Source: Salinisphaera shabanensis E1L3A (GTDB lineage Bacteria > Pseudomonadota > Gammaproteobacteria > Nevskiales > Salinisphaeraceae). From it: a stretch of 64,000 bases of DNA. The notes beneath the pieces are model-generated. The model was not told the DNA's origin and made no database searches. It saw only the letters and a list, made by a program, of their open reading frames with translations. The stretch covers positions 1 to 64,000 of the forward strand of contig NZ_AFNV02000023.1 of the NCBI RefSeq assembly GCF_000215955.2, read 5' to 3'. Shown here piece after piece: positions 18,410 to 27,380 of this stretch; the first letter of the stretch is position 1, and every line of letters starts with the position of its first letter. The position numbers and the translations under genes are program-made.

Positions 18410-19273
18410 CTAGCGGTATTTGTCGTTAAGCGCCCAGAGCCGCGCAACGGTTTCCAGGTCGGGGATGCCGTCGTAGCGCCCGGGGCGAAAATGCATCTGA
18501 AAGGAGACGACGACCGAGTGGGTTGGTTGATCGAGCACGCCGGTGGTGTCGATATCGTAGCCATAGCGTGACAGCGCGGACTGGATGGCAGCGATGCCGG
18601 GCATGGCGTAGCGGAAGCGCTCTCGATAAGCATTGACGGTGGGTTCGTCGGGCCAGGCACCGATGCCTTGCCGATAGAGCTGCTCCCAGGGAAACGCCGG
18701 CCCAGGGTCGATTTTGCGACCGGGTGAAATGTCGGCATGCGCGACGACATTTTCGGGGGCGATGTCATAACGCGCGATAATATCGCGCGCCAGCGTGGTA
18801 ACCGCTTCGATCTGTCCACCGTCAAAACCGCGCCAGACGGTGCCACTGGGCGTATCAACCGGGCCGGGATTGACGATTTCGATACCGATCGAACTGTCGT
18901 TGAGATGGGTTCGGCCGCCCCAGGCACTGCGCCCGGCATGCCAGGCACGCGCGTGCTCGTCGACGAGTTGGTATACCACCGGGTTGCCGCCACGCCGGGG
19001 TGGCTGGTCGGCAACCACGTAATGCGAACTCACGGACGGGCCGGTCAATACCTTGATCGCCCGCGCTTCATCGCCGCCGGTATAGTGCAGCACCAGAAAA
19101 CGCACACGATGATTGAAGGCCTGCGCGGTTTGAGCCTGATCGGCCCAGTAGCCGTTACGTTGCTTGAGCGTGGCGGGCGTACAGCCGGCGATCGCCACGA
19201 CCAGGCCGAGCAGCAGTAACAGCCGGCCCGCACCGGGCTGGCGCGGGCACGGATCGAGTTCGCTCGCGATCAT
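18410..19273 (-). CDS. amiD: AmiD-type N-acetylmuramoyl-L-alanine amidase lipoprotein
   Basis: This 287-aa lipoprotein has a signal ending in IAGC (about residue 31) followed by an amidase_2 (AmpD-like) domain. The zinc-site regions are FLVLHYTG, HAGRSAWGG and VVAHADISPGRKIDPG; the last is the diagnostic H...S.GRK.DPG motif. A C-terminal peptidoglycan-binding-like region follows (IAAIQSALSRYGYDI). AmiD cleaves anhydro- and normal muropeptides from the outer-membrane inner face. The start overlaps the yciA stop by 4 bases (ATGA), so the two are transcribed together. Confidence 0.9.
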   Translation of the reverse strand: MIASELDPCPRQPGAGRLLLLLGLVVAIAGCTPATLKQRNGYWADQAQTAQAFNHRVRFLVLHYTGGDEARAIKVLTGPSVSSHYVVADQPPRRGGNPVVYQLVDEHARAWHAGRSAWGGRTHLNDSSIGIEIVNPGPVDTPSGTVWRGFDGGQIEAVTTLARDIIARYDIAPENVVAHADISPGRKIDPGPAFPWEQLYRQGIGAWPDEPTVNAYRERFRYAMPGIAAIQSALSRYGYDIDTTGVLDQPTHSVVVSFQMHFRPGRYDGIPDLETVARLWALNDKYR

Positions 19274-19677
19274 TCGGCGTCTTCTGCGCCGTCGGCGAAA
19301 CGGTCCTTGATATAGGTGACTTCGGTCTTGCCGTGCGGACGCGGGCGGCCATCTTCGCCCATGCTCACGAACACGATTTTGTCGATTCGCAGGATGCTGC
19401 GGCGCGTGATCTTGTTGCGCACTTCACAACGCATGGTTAGCGAAGTGGTACCAAAACGGGTCGCGGCAATGCCCAACTCGATGATGTCGCCCTGGCGCGC
19501 ACTGGACACGAAATTGATTTCGGACATGTACTTGGTGACGATATGGCGATGATCGAGCTGAACGATCGCGTAGATCGCGGCTTCTTCATCGATCCAGCGC
19601 AGCAGGCTGCCGCCGAACAGAGTGCCGTTCGGATTGAGATCTTCGGGTTTGATCCACTTGCGCGTATGAAAATTCAT
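19270..19677 (-). CDS. yciA: YciA-type acyl-CoA thioesterase
   Basis: This is a hot-dog-fold acyl-CoA thioesterase of 135 aa when started at MNFHTRKWIKPEDLNPNG, the family beginning. The signature NPNGTLFGGSLLRWIDEEAA carries the catalytic Asp/Glu, and the strand MRCEVRNKITRR follows. A longer frame upstream adds 49 unrelated residues and was not used. The YciA family hydrolyses a broad range of acyl-CoAs, releasing CoA. The gene is divergent from hrpA with about 98 bases between, and overlaps amiD at its end. Confidence 0.9.
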   Translation of the reverse strand: MNFHTRKWIKPEDLNPNGTLFGGSLLRWIDEEAAIYAIVQLDHRHIVTKYMSEINFVSSARQGDIIELGIAATRFGTTSLTMRCEVRNKITRRSILRIDKIVFVSMGEDGRPRPHGKTEVTYIKDRFADGAEDAE

Positions 19678-19775
19678 GGTCTGCTTGCCAGTCCTCTGAG
19701 AGGCGCAGGCTAACCGATGCGTGCGTTCGCGGCCATCAACGGTTCGCACAGTTACCGTCGATTCGAGGAAAAAAA

Positions 19776-22700
19776 TTGACCGCAACCGCTCAAACCGATC
19801 ACGTGCTGGGCCACGTGCAAACACGCGATCGACATCGGCTCACACGCCGCTGGCAGCGAGCACGTGACGCCGAGGCGAGGGCGCGCGTCGCTGCCGAAAT
19901 CGAAAAGAGCGCGACGATCACCGAAAGGCGAGCGAGCGCGCGCGGCGAGGTCGAGCTGGTCGAAGGTCTGCCGGTCACTGCACGCGCCGACGAAATCCGC
20001 GCTGCGCTCGAGCGCCATCAGGTGGTAGTCGTCTGCGGCGAAACCGGCTCCGGTAAGACCACGCAATTGCCTAAGATTCTCATGCAGGCGGGCTTTGGCG
20101 CGCGTGGGCTGATCGGCCATACCCAGCCGCGCCGATTGGCCGCGCGCAGTGTCGGCCAGCGTATTGCCGAAGAGCTGGATACATCCTTCGGCGATCTGGT
20201 GGGTTTCCAGACCCGGTTCGAGAAAAAACTCTCGGATGCCACCCAGATCAAACTGATGACCGACGGCATTCTGCTGGCGGAGACCGCACGCGATCGCTTT
20301 CTGAACGCCTATGAAGCGATCGTGATTGACGAGGCCCACGAGCGCACGCTCAACGTCGATTTTCTGCTCGGCTATCTGAAGCAGCTATTGCCCAAGCGCC
20401 CGGATCTGAAAGTCGTCGTTACCTCGGCAACCATCGACCCGGATCGCTTTGCCCGTTTTTTCGACGAGGCACCGGTGATCAACGTAGAAGGGCGCGGTTA
20501 TCCGGTGACGGTTCGCTATCGCCCGCCGGAAGAAAACGACGACGATCTGCCGCAATCCGTGGAGTCGGCCGTGCGCGAGCTCTGGCGGCCAGGTGAGGGC
20601 ACCGGCTCGGGCGATATTTTGGTGTTTCTACCCGGCGAGCGCGATATACGCGACTGCGAGCGACATCTGTCGAAAGCACTGGCGGGCGACAAGTTCACCG
20701 CTGAAATCGTACCGCTTTATGCGCGCCTGACGCGTAGTGCCCAGAACCGGATTTTTTCGGCCAGCAACGGTCGCCGGGTGGTGTTGTCGACCAATGTGGC
20801 CGAAACCTCGCTTACGGTGCCCGGTATTCGTTACGTGATCGATAGCGGGCTGGCGCGAATCAGCCGTTATTCGACCGCGGCCAAGGTGCAGCGTTTGCCC
20901 ATCGAGCCCGTCTCTCAGGCCAGTTGCAACCAGCGTGCCGGGCGCTGCGGGCGCGTCGCGCCGGGTATCTGTATTCGTCTATTCGACGAAGACGATTACG
21001 ACAATCGACCGGCGTTCACCGATCCGGAAATCCGGCGCACCAATCTGGCCAGCGTCTTGTTGACCATGGCCGACCTGAAGCTTGGTGAGATCGAGAATTT
21101 CCCGTTCATCGATCCACCCGAACGGCGCTATATCAACGATGGCCGTAATCTGCTTACCCAGCTACAGGCCATGGAGAACAAGCGCATCACGGCACTTGGC
21201 CGTCAGCTCGCGCGCCTGCCGCTGGATCCGCGTATCGGGCGCATGCTCATCGCGGGTCAGGCGATGGGCGTCGCTACCGCCATGCGGGTACTCGCGGCGG
21301 GGCTGACCATTCAGGACCCGCGCGAGCGCCCGCCGGCCATGCGCGAAGCGGCCGACCAGGCCCAACGTGAGTTCGCCGACGTGCGCTCGGATTTCGTCAG
21401 CCTGTTGAAGCTCTGGGACGCCTTCGCCCAGGCACGGCGCGAGCACAGCGGCAATCAGCTGCGTAAATGGTGTCGCGAGCGCTTCATCAACTTCATGCGT
21501 ATGCGCGAGTGGGAAGATCTGGCGCGTCAGCTGCGCCGTATCGGCGCCGATCTAGGTATCAGTAACGATCCGGCTCAGGGGCGGCTTGCCGAAGTCGACT
21601 TCGTTGCCCTGCATCAGGGGCTTCTGCCGGGTCTGCTCGATCATGTGGGGCAGCTCGAAGAGAAAGGCGAGTATCAGGGCACACGGGGCCGCAAGTTCCG
21701 AATCTTCCCCGGCTCGGGGCTGGCCAAGAAGAATCCGAAATGGATGGTCGCCGGCGAACTGATCGAAACCAGCCGCCTGTTTGCCCATACCGTCGCCGGT
21801 GTCGACCCTAAATGGATTGAAAAAGCGGCCGATCATCTGGTCACCCGTGAACACTACGAACCGCACTGGGAGAAACGTCGCGGGCAGGTGGCCGCACGCG
21901 AACGGGTGAAGCTGTTCGGGCTTACCCTCGCCGACGGGCGCAAGGTGGATTTCGGCCGGATGGAACCGCTCGTCGCCCGCGAAATCTTTATCCGCGACGG
22001 TCTGGTGGCGTTCGCGGTAGCCGACTCACGAGGGCGCGTACCGGAGTTTCTGCAATACAACCAGCTTATCGTCGAGGATATCGCGGCGCAGGAAGCGCGT
22101 TTTCGACGGCGCGATCTGCTGGTCGACGAAACCACGCAGGCGCGCTTCTACGACGAACGCCTGCCGGCCGACGTACGTGATCAGAAAACGCTGCAGAAGT
22201 GGCTCAAGAACAACGACGACAGTGTGCTGCGCTTCGACGAGGACCAGCTGCTACGCCATGCCGGCGTCGATTTACCGGCCGATGCCTATCCGCAAAGCAT
22301 GCGCCTGGGCGATCTGCCGGTCGCGCTCGATTATGCGTTCGAGCCCGGCACCGAAAAAGACGGTGTTACCGCGCGTGTGCCGCTGGCCGCGCTCAAGCAA
22401 ATGCCACCGGAACGCGCGGAATGGCTGGTGCCGGGTCTGCTAGAAGAAAAATATCGTGAATATCTCAAGGCGCTGCCCAAGCGCCTGCGACGCGCGGTGG
22501 TGCCGGTGCCGGATTTTGCCCGTGCGGCCGCCGAGCGCGCTGAATTCGGCCAGGGCGATCCGCTGGATGCGCTACGCGAGGCCATTCATGCCATGACTGG
22601 GCTTCATATTCCGGCCGACGCCTGGGACGGTTTCACCCCGAGCCCGCATCTCAAACTGCGTTTCGAAATCGTCGACGATGACGGCGACGTCGTCGCCACC

Positions 22701-23696
22701 GGTCGTGATCTGGAAAAACTCAGTCGTGACCTGGGCGATCGCGCGCGCGCCGCGGTGGCCCAGGCCAGCGACGATGCCCTGCGCGAAACCGGTCTGACCG
22801 CCTGGCCCGAGCAGGATCTGGCGGACAGCGTCGAACTCAAGCATGCCGGGGTGCGCGTGCAGGCCACGCCGACACTCGTCGATCGGGGTGAGTCGGTCGA
22901 CCTAGAATTACTGGACGATCCGCAGGCGGCTGCTGTGCAGCATCGCTATGGCGTAATTCGGCTCGCGCGTCTGGCCGCGGCCAAACAATGCCGGCTCATT
23001 AAGCGCGATCTGCCCCAGTTCAAGAGTTTTGCGGTGATGCGTTTGCCCACGGCGCCGGTGACGGCGCTGCCAGACCGCGAACGTCAGCGCACGATCGAGC
23101 ACGATAACGAACCGGCCTTGCTCGCCGATCTGCTGACTGCGCTCATCGATACGCATATCGCAACGCCGGTTCGAGACGGGGGCGCGTTCGAAGCACTTGT
23201 GGTCACGCTGCGATCACAGCTGATGGCGGATGCGGTCGCGCTCTGGGAAGACCTCAAACCGGCACTATCGCGGTTAGCCAGCGTGAACAAACGCTTGTCC
23301 AAGAATATCGGCCTGGACTGGATGGCCGCGATCGAGGATATCCGCGATCAACTGGCGCATCTGGTCTATGCCGGTTTTATCGGTGAGCATGCGTACTCGC
23401 GCAGCTTGGCGCGTAACCTGGATCGTTACCTTGCGGCCATTGAACAACGCCTCGACAAGGTGGCCCGCGACGGCGCGAGCGCCGATAAACAGCGCATGCG
23501 CGAGATTCTGCCGTACTGGCAGGCTTACAAGCAGCGCGCAGAACGGGCGGCCGGCAAGCTGCAACGCCCGGCCGGCCTGCACGAACTGCGTTGGATGATC
23601 GAGGAATATCGAGTGCAGGTGTATGCCCAGCCGCTGGGCACGGCCATGAAAGTGTCGGCCAAACGTCTCGATGCGGCGCTTGCCGAACTGCGCTAG
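19776..23696 (+). CDS. hrpA: ATP-dependent RNA helicase HrpA
   Basis: This is a large DEAH-box helicase (1306 aa, full family length) that acts on mRNA and rescues stalled ribosomes in E. coli. It shows Walker A GETGSGKTTQLPK (about 87-99), the DEAH motif in VIDEAHERTLN, motif III SATIDPDRF, and motif VI QRAGRCGRV. The helicase-associated and OB regions and the long DUF3418 C-terminus follow. The start is a TTG preceded by GAGGAA at proper spacing, chosen because no ATG lies in the right place. It is transcribed alone. Confidence 0.96.
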   Translation: MTATAQTDHVLGHVQTRDRHRLTRRWQRARDAEARARVAAEIEKSATITERRASARGEVELVEGLPVTARADEIRAALERHQVVVVCGETGSGKTTQLPKILMQAGFGARGLIGHTQPRRLAARSVGQRIAEELDTSFGDLVGFQTRFEKKLSDATQIKLMTDGILLAETARDRFLNAYEAIVIDEAHERTLNVDFLLGYLKQLLPKRPDLKVVVTSATIDPDRFARFFDEAPVINVEGRGYPVTVRYRPPEENDDDLPQSVESAVRELWRPGEGTGSGDILVFLPGERDIRDCERHLSKALAGDKFTAEIVPLYARLTRSAQNRIFSASNGRRVVLSTNVAETSLTVPGIRYVIDSGLARISRYSTAAKVQRLPIEPVSQASCNQRAGRCGRVAPGICIRLFDEDDYDNRPAFTDPEIRRTNLASVLLTMADLKLGEIENFPFIDPPERRYINDGRNLLTQLQAMENKRITALGRQLARLPLDPRIGRMLIAGQAMGVATAMRVLAAGLTIQDPRERPPAMREAADQAQREFADVRSDFVSLLKLWDAFAQARREHSGNQLRKWCRERFINFMRMREWEDLARQLRRIGADLGISNDPAQGRLAEVDFVALHQGLLPGLLDHVGQLEEKGEYQGTRGRKFRIFPGSGLAKKNPKWMVAGELIETSRLFAHTVAGVDPKWIEKAADHLVTREHYEPHWEKRRGQVAARERVKLFGLTLADGRKVDFGRMEPLVAREIFIRDGLVAFAVADSRGRVPEFLQYNQLIVEDIAAQEARFRRRDLLVDETTQARFYDERLPADVRDQKTLQKWLKNNDDSVLRFDEDQLLRHAGVDLPADAYPQSMRLGDLPVALDYAFEPGTEKDGVTARVPLAALKQMPPERAEWLVPGLLEEKYREYLKALPKRLRRAVVPVPDFARAAAERAEFGQGDPLDALREAIHAMTGLHIPADAWDGFTPSPHLKLRFEIVDDDGDVVATGRDLEKLSRDLGDRARAAVAQASDDALRETGLTAWPEQDLADSVELKHAGVRVQATPTLVDRGESVDLELLDDPQAAAVQHRYGVIRLARLAAAKQCRLIKRDLPQFKSFAVMRLPTAPVTALPDRERQRTIEHDNEPALLADLLTALIDTHIATPVRDGGAFEALVVTLRSQLMADAVALWEDLKPALSRLASVNKRLSKNIGLDWMAAIEDIRDQLAHLVYAGFIGEHAYSRSLARNLDRYLAAIEQRLDKVARDGASADKQRMREILPYWQAYKQRAERAAGKLQRPAGLHELRWMIEEYRVQVYAQPLGTAMKVSAKRLDAALAELR

Positions 23697-23722
23697 AGCC
23701 GGTTAACGCGGGCGTCGCGTTG

Positions 23723-24292
23723 CTACCACCATGCGGCGCGGCCGAGCAGCTGGTAGGCGAAGAGTTTCATCGCTTCGCTACGTCGGCGCTTGGCCGTCAG
23801 CGGCACCGGTGCGGGCGCTGAACAGATTTCGGTTTGCCCGCATTGTGCGCGAGCAGTCAGATAGGCGCGATAGCTGTGGTGCTGATCGGTGACGATTACC
23901 AGCCGCTGGGCGTCGCGTACGCCGGGCAGGGCACAGCTGTTGGCCAGATTTTCGTAGGTCGAGCGCGCAGCACGTTCGACGATCACGTTTGTGTCCGGCA
24001 CCCCAAGACGAACCGCTTCGCGCGCGAGTCTGACCGCCGAGTCGCCGCCGTGACCCGCGCCGGAAAACACGATCCGGTCGACTTGCCCGGCTTCGAAAAG
24101 ACCGACCGCACGCCGGGTGCGCCGGTAGTCCGGACCGCCGCTGAGTACGATCGCCGTGGTATTGACCGTTTTCACGGGGTCGCAGGGCGCAGGCGTGCTG
24201 CCGATCCAGACATAATCCAGCGTCGCCCGGGCCAAGAGGGCGATGGCGAACGCCGCGGCCGTCGCCAAGCCCAGATGTCTAAGTCGCGGCAT
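23723..24292 (-). CDS. YdcF-like DUF218 membrane-anchored protein
   Basis: This 189-aa protein has one N-terminal transmembrane helix (LGLATAAAFAIALLA) and a DUF218 domain. The signature AIVLSGGPDYRRTRRAV is followed by DRIVFSGAGHGGD, RSTYENLANS and LVIVTDQHHSYRA. Family members bind S-adenosylmethionine or act in envelope polysaccharide and vancomycin-tolerance contexts (SanA/ElyC/YdcF); the role is not settled. The start at 24292 (MPRLRHLG) puts the membrane helix near the N-terminus. It is convergent with hrpA and divergent from the IalB-like gene. Confidence 0.82.
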   Translation of the reverse strand: MPRLRHLGLATAAAFAIALLARATLDYVWIGSTPAPCDPVKTVNTTAIVLSGGPDYRRTRRAVGLFEAGQVDRIVFSGAGHGGDSAVRLAREAVRLGVPDTNVIVERAARSTYENLANSCALPGVRDAQRLVIVTDQHHSYRAYLTARAQCGQTEICSAPAPVPLTAKRRRSEAMKLFAYQLLGRAAWW

Positions 24293-24411
24293 GGCGATTG
24301 CACTGTCCCTTGCATGAGTACGAGCGTCAGCAGCAGAACCAAGATGGCATGCCACGGTCGATGTATTGTCTAGTAAAGTACCGACAAACACATGCCCCGG
24401 GGCCAGAATCT

Positions 24412-24918
24412 ATGTCACCACGTTTCGTCTTGCCGATGCGCGCCGTTTTGTTTGCGCTCGCTATGCTTTTTATGTCGACAGCCGCTTCTGCCCAGGATTC
24501 CGGCAAGGTCGAGACCTTCCAGGATTGGGAAGTACGCTGTCCAGAACAGGGCGCAGGCGCGTGCGAAATGACCCAACTGGTCGATAGCCCTGAAAATGGC
24601 AAGCCGATTTTACGCGTGGTGATGGGTTATCCGCCGGAAGTCGACACCGCCGCGATGGTATTCATTCTGCCACTGGGTACACGGCTGGCGCCGGGCGTGC
24701 AGTTCCAGGTCGACGGCGACCAGCCGCGCCGGTTTCCGTTCCAGATCTGCCTGGAGCAAGGCTGCCGTGCCGATTTCCCCGTGGATGATGCACTACGTAA
24801 CAAGTTGCGTAGTGGCACCCAAGCAACGGTCAGCCTGATCGGCCCGCGCGGCGATCGGATCGACCTGAAAGTGTCTCTTCAGGGCTTTACCAACGCCGAT
24901 AATCGTATTCGTAACTAA
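24412..24918 (+). CDS. IalB-like exported protein
   Basis: This exported protein has 168 aa. A signal peptide cleaved after ASA (residue about 26) leads to the domain with FQDWEVRCPE, a Cys pair (RCPEQGAGACEM) and a second pair (CLEQGCRADFPV), as in the invasion-associated locus B family. IalB-type proteins are periplasmic or surface proteins, common in alpha- and some gammaproteobacteria. The name reflects Bartonella and does not imply invasion here. The start was chosen at MSPRFVLPM, where the signal peptide begins; upstream in-frame ATGs would add a polar tail. Confidence 0.83.
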   Translation: MSPRFVLPMRAVLFALAMLFMSTAASAQDSGKVETFQDWEVRCPEQGAGACEMTQLVDSPENGKPILRVVMGYPPEVDTAAMVFILPLGTRLAPGVQFQVDGDQPRRFPFQICLEQGCRADFPVDDALRNKLRSGTQATVSLIGPRGDRIDLKVSLQGFTNADNRIRN

Positions 24919-24987
24919 CCGGTCGCATTGAAAAGCTGACAGGGTCGACTGTGTTCGTGCTCGATCGATAATAAAAAAGGTAACGAT

Positions 24988-25590
24988 ATGGCCGAGGATC
25001 CGAAACCGAGCCCGGAGTCGCGCGAAGATTATTCCTATGAAGCGTTCGGGCGCGATTTCTTCGAACATGCGGTGACCGTTGAACGTGTCGAACAGGCGCT
25101 GGCGAATCTGACCGGCAACGAGGTGAATTTCGGCCCACGCTATGTCGGGCCGGGTGGATTGGCGAGCATCAAGGCCGAAGGCAGCATTCGCGAGCCCTCC
25201 GTCACGCGGCGTGAGGGCGATCTGATCGAGTTCGCGTTGATGATTCCGATCGATCTGGAACTTTCGGTACGCCTGGCGGCACACGATCATCGCTTCAAAA
25301 CCGAGCTGCGTGCGCATTTGCGGCTGACCGCACGCGCCAAGGCGCCGTTGCATATTTTTATCGATGTGCCCGCGCCGAGCGAAAACGATATCGATGTCAA
25401 GGTGAACGCCCAGGGACTACGCGCTTCGGTGCTCGATTTGGTGGCCGACGTCGAGGGCGAACTCAAGCGCTATGTCGCACGCTATGTCGGCAAGCAGATC
25501 GACAAGCCCGAGATACGGCGCATGCGCGATATCGACGTGCGTCGGCGACTGGAAAGCAATGCGCCGGAACAGCAAGCCAAGAACGCTTGA
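24988..25590 (+). CDS. Hypothetical protein, unrecognised
   Basis: I do not recognise this 200-aa soluble protein. It has no signal or membrane segment. The N-terminus is acidic and the middle is predicted alpha/beta (IEFALMIPIDLELSVRLAAHDHRFKTE, shared over two strands). The C-terminus is helical, ending in Arg-rich RRMRDIDVRRRLES. AAGGT upstream of the ATG supports the start. It follows the IalB-like gene by 69 bases and ends 20 bases before the IS481 target duplication. The codon use looks like its neighbours, so it is probably a resident gene. Confidence 0.65.
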   Translation: MAEDPKPSPESREDYSYEAFGRDFFEHAVTVERVEQALANLTGNEVNFGPRYVGPGGLASIKAEGSIREPSVTRREGDLIEFALMIPIDLELSVRLAAHDHRFKTELRAHLRLTARAKAPLHIFIDVPAPSENDIDVKVNAQGLRASVLDLVADVEGELKRYVARYVGKQIDKPEIRRMRDIDVRRRLESNAPEQQAKNA

Positions 25591-25609
25591 AAGCGCCGTC
25601 GTATGCGGC

Positions 25610-25615
25610 TCTAGG
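25610..25615. repeat. Left target-site duplication of the IS481-family element
   Basis: TCTAGG here matches TCTAGG at 26649-26654 on the other side of the element. The core CTAG is the known IS481-type target (NCTAGN). The TAG read on the minus strand at 25613-25611 is the stop codon of the transposase. Confidence 0.88.
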
Positions 25616-26561
25616 TGTGTAAACCCACCACATTGTTCACGGATAAGCCCAGGCGGCTGATCGGTGGTTTGTGCTTCAGGCTGGCATGGGGTCGGTGCCA
25701 GTTGTAGTCATGCAGCCAGTACGGCAGATAGGCCGCGCGCTCGTCGGCGTTCTGATAGACATGGGCATACGCCCATTCGTTTAGCGCGGTCTGGATCCAG
25801 CGTTCGGCCTTTCCGTTGGTACGCGGCCGGTAGGGCTGCGTGCGCCTGTGCTTGAGTCCGAGTCGGCGGCAGGCCTTGGCAAAACAGCGGGACCGATAAC
25901 AGGCCCCGTTGTCGGTCAGCACGGCTTTGAAGCGCACGCCCAGACGGCGGTAGTAACGCAAGGCCGCCATTAGCGCTCGGACCGCGCTGGCCGCGGTTTC
26001 GTCCGGCCAGATCGTGGCGTGCGCGACCCGGCTGTGGTCATCGATGGCCATATGGACATAGTCCCAGCCGGCACCGCGGGACTTGCCGCGTCGATCGCCT
26101 GTGACGCGATGGCCGGGGCGCGTAAAACGATTCACTTTCTTGATATCCAGGTGCAATAGATCGCCCGGCGCGGCGTGTTCGTAGCGCTGCGCAGGCTGTG
26201 AGGGTTCAAGCGCCGATAATCGATTCAAGCCGGCGCGTTGAAGCACGCGCGCAACCGTCGCGCGGGGCACGCCAGTCTGACGCACGATCGCGCGATAAAT
26301 AAGCCGTTGTCGGCGCAACCGGATAATACGGGTGCGCTGCGCTTGGCTCAGCCGGTGCGGACACCGTCGCGGTCGACAGCTCCGGTTGGCCAACCCGGCC
26401 CAGCCTTCGCGTCGATAGCGATCCAACCATTTGTAGACGGTGCGTGGACTCACGGCCATGGCCTGGGCGACATCAACGGGTCTGAGTCCTTGTTCGATCA
26501 CGCGCCGCACCAGCACCTGTCGACTGTGCGTCGTGAGTCGCGCATTCTTGTGCGTGTTCAT
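25611..26561 (-). CDS. IS481-family DDE transposase
   Basis: This is a full-length 316-aa transposase. An N-terminal helix-turn-helix region (VRRVIEQGLRPVDVAQAMAVS, residues about 18-38) is followed by a second HTH-like segment. The rve-type DDE integrase core has the first Asp in HLDIKK, the second in LTDNGACYRSR and the Glu in TNGKAERWIQTALNEW, followed by the family ending NWHRPHASL. The reading frame is intact, so the element could be active. The stop codon TAG is supplied by the duplicated CTAG target, outside the element proper. Confidence 0.94.
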   Translation of the reverse strand: MNTHKNARLTTHSRQVLVRRVIEQGLRPVDVAQAMAVSPRTVYKWLDRYRREGWAGLANRSCRPRRCPHRLSQAQRTRIIRLRRQRLIYRAIVRQTGVPRATVARVLQRAGLNRLSALEPSQPAQRYEHAAPGDLLHLDIKKVNRFTRPGHRVTGDRRGKSRGAGWDYVHMAIDDHSRVAHATIWPDETAASAVRALMAALRYYRRLGVRFKAVLTDNGACYRSRCFAKACRRLGLKHRRTQPYRPRTNGKAERWIQTALNEWAYAHVYQNADERAAYLPYWLHDYNWHRPHASLKHKPPISRLGLSVNNVVGLHT

Positions 26562-26648
26562 CCGGGTCGCTCCTTAGGTCTGACGGATTTCAGCACCCAT
26601 CAGCTTCAAGGCTTGCGGCTCGGATGAACAATCTACTGAGAGGTCACA
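25616..26648. mobile_element. Complete IS481-family insertion sequence
   Basis: The 1033-bp element is bounded by 6-bp TCTAGG duplications and imperfect terminal inverted repeats. The left end starts TGTGTAAACC, the right end read inward starts TGTGACCTCT, and both share an inner ATTGTTCA at the same distance (about 16 of 25 positions match). It holds one transposase gene on the minus strand. It lies exactly between the hypothetical gene ending at 25590 and acpH, in an intergenic position, so no gene is split. Intact ends, an open frame and matching duplications suggest a recent insertion. Confidence 0.92.
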
Positions 26649-26654
26649 TCTAGG
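26649..26654. repeat. Right target-site duplication of the IS481-family element
   Basis: TCTAGG is the second copy of the target. The CTAG within it also provides the TAG stop codon of acpH (26652-26650 on the minus strand). Confidence 0.88.
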
Positions 26655-27240
26655 GCTTGACTCGCGTATCGTTATCGATACGCGCAACCACTGCCTCGAG
26701 GTCGTTCATGATCGGCACGATTTCCTGCGCGAACGCCGCTGCGTGCATTTGCAGCGCAGGTAACGCGTTGGCGACCGGGTTGTCGCGGCGTAAACGTGCG
26801 GCAACGGAATCGAGCGCGCGCTGAATACCGGGCGGCTCGCGATAGCCGATCAAAATCGTTTCCATCCAGCGCAATCGTGTTTTGCCGAACGGCGCCATGG
26901 CGGGCCACTCCGCGATTACGCGGTGTTGTGCACGGTGGGCAAACTGTTCCAGCGTTTGCTCGTGAAAACACGCCCACGCCCGGGCCAGCGCGTGGTCGAA
27001 ACCGATATCCACCAAGATGCCGGCATAACGGCGCAGCGGCGCATCGAACAGATTACGCAGGCGCCGATGACTGCTATGCGCATCGCTATGCCCATCGATT
27101 GCGCGATGTAGGCGAATACCGTGGCGTATCGTGGGAGAAAAACGGTCGTCCAGTCGCCCCTTGATTTCGTCGCCCAGAATCTGGCCGGCAAAAGAAGTGC
27201 CCGTACGCTCGGCGAGTAGCAGATGAGCGAGCAGGTTCAT
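26650..27240 (-). CDS. acpH: Acyl carrier protein phosphodiesterase AcpH
   Basis: This 196-aa enzyme removes the 4'-phosphopantetheine arm from holo-ACP. The family start MNLLAHLLLAERTG and the following GQILGDEIKGRL are typical, with HD-type residues in GIRLHRAIDGHSDAHSSHRRLR and the segment IGFDHALARAW. The start at 27240 is chosen because homologues begin at MNLLAH; a longer upstream frame adds 12 unrelated residues. The stop codon lies in the right copy of the IS481 target, so the insertion left the protein unchanged but replaced its 3' flank with the element. Confidence 0.9.
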   Translation of the reverse strand: MNLLAHLLLAERTGTSFAGQILGDEIKGRLDDRFSPTIRHGIRLHRAIDGHSDAHSSHRRLRNLFDAPLRRYAGILVDIGFDHALARAWACFHEQTLEQFAHRAQHRVIAEWPAMAPFGKTRLRWMETILIGYREPPGIQRALDSVAARLRRDNPVANALPALQMHAAAFAQEIVPIMNDLEAVVARIDNDTRVKP

Positions 27241-27380
27241 GAAGGATATACAGGTCGCACGTCGTACAGCATACACTCAGCATATGACTGCGGCCTAGAA
27301 TACCTTCCGCCCGGCTGCTTGTTCATATTCGTTTTATGCGACAGTAGCCGCCTGAAGGCAGAAAACACAGGATATTTACC

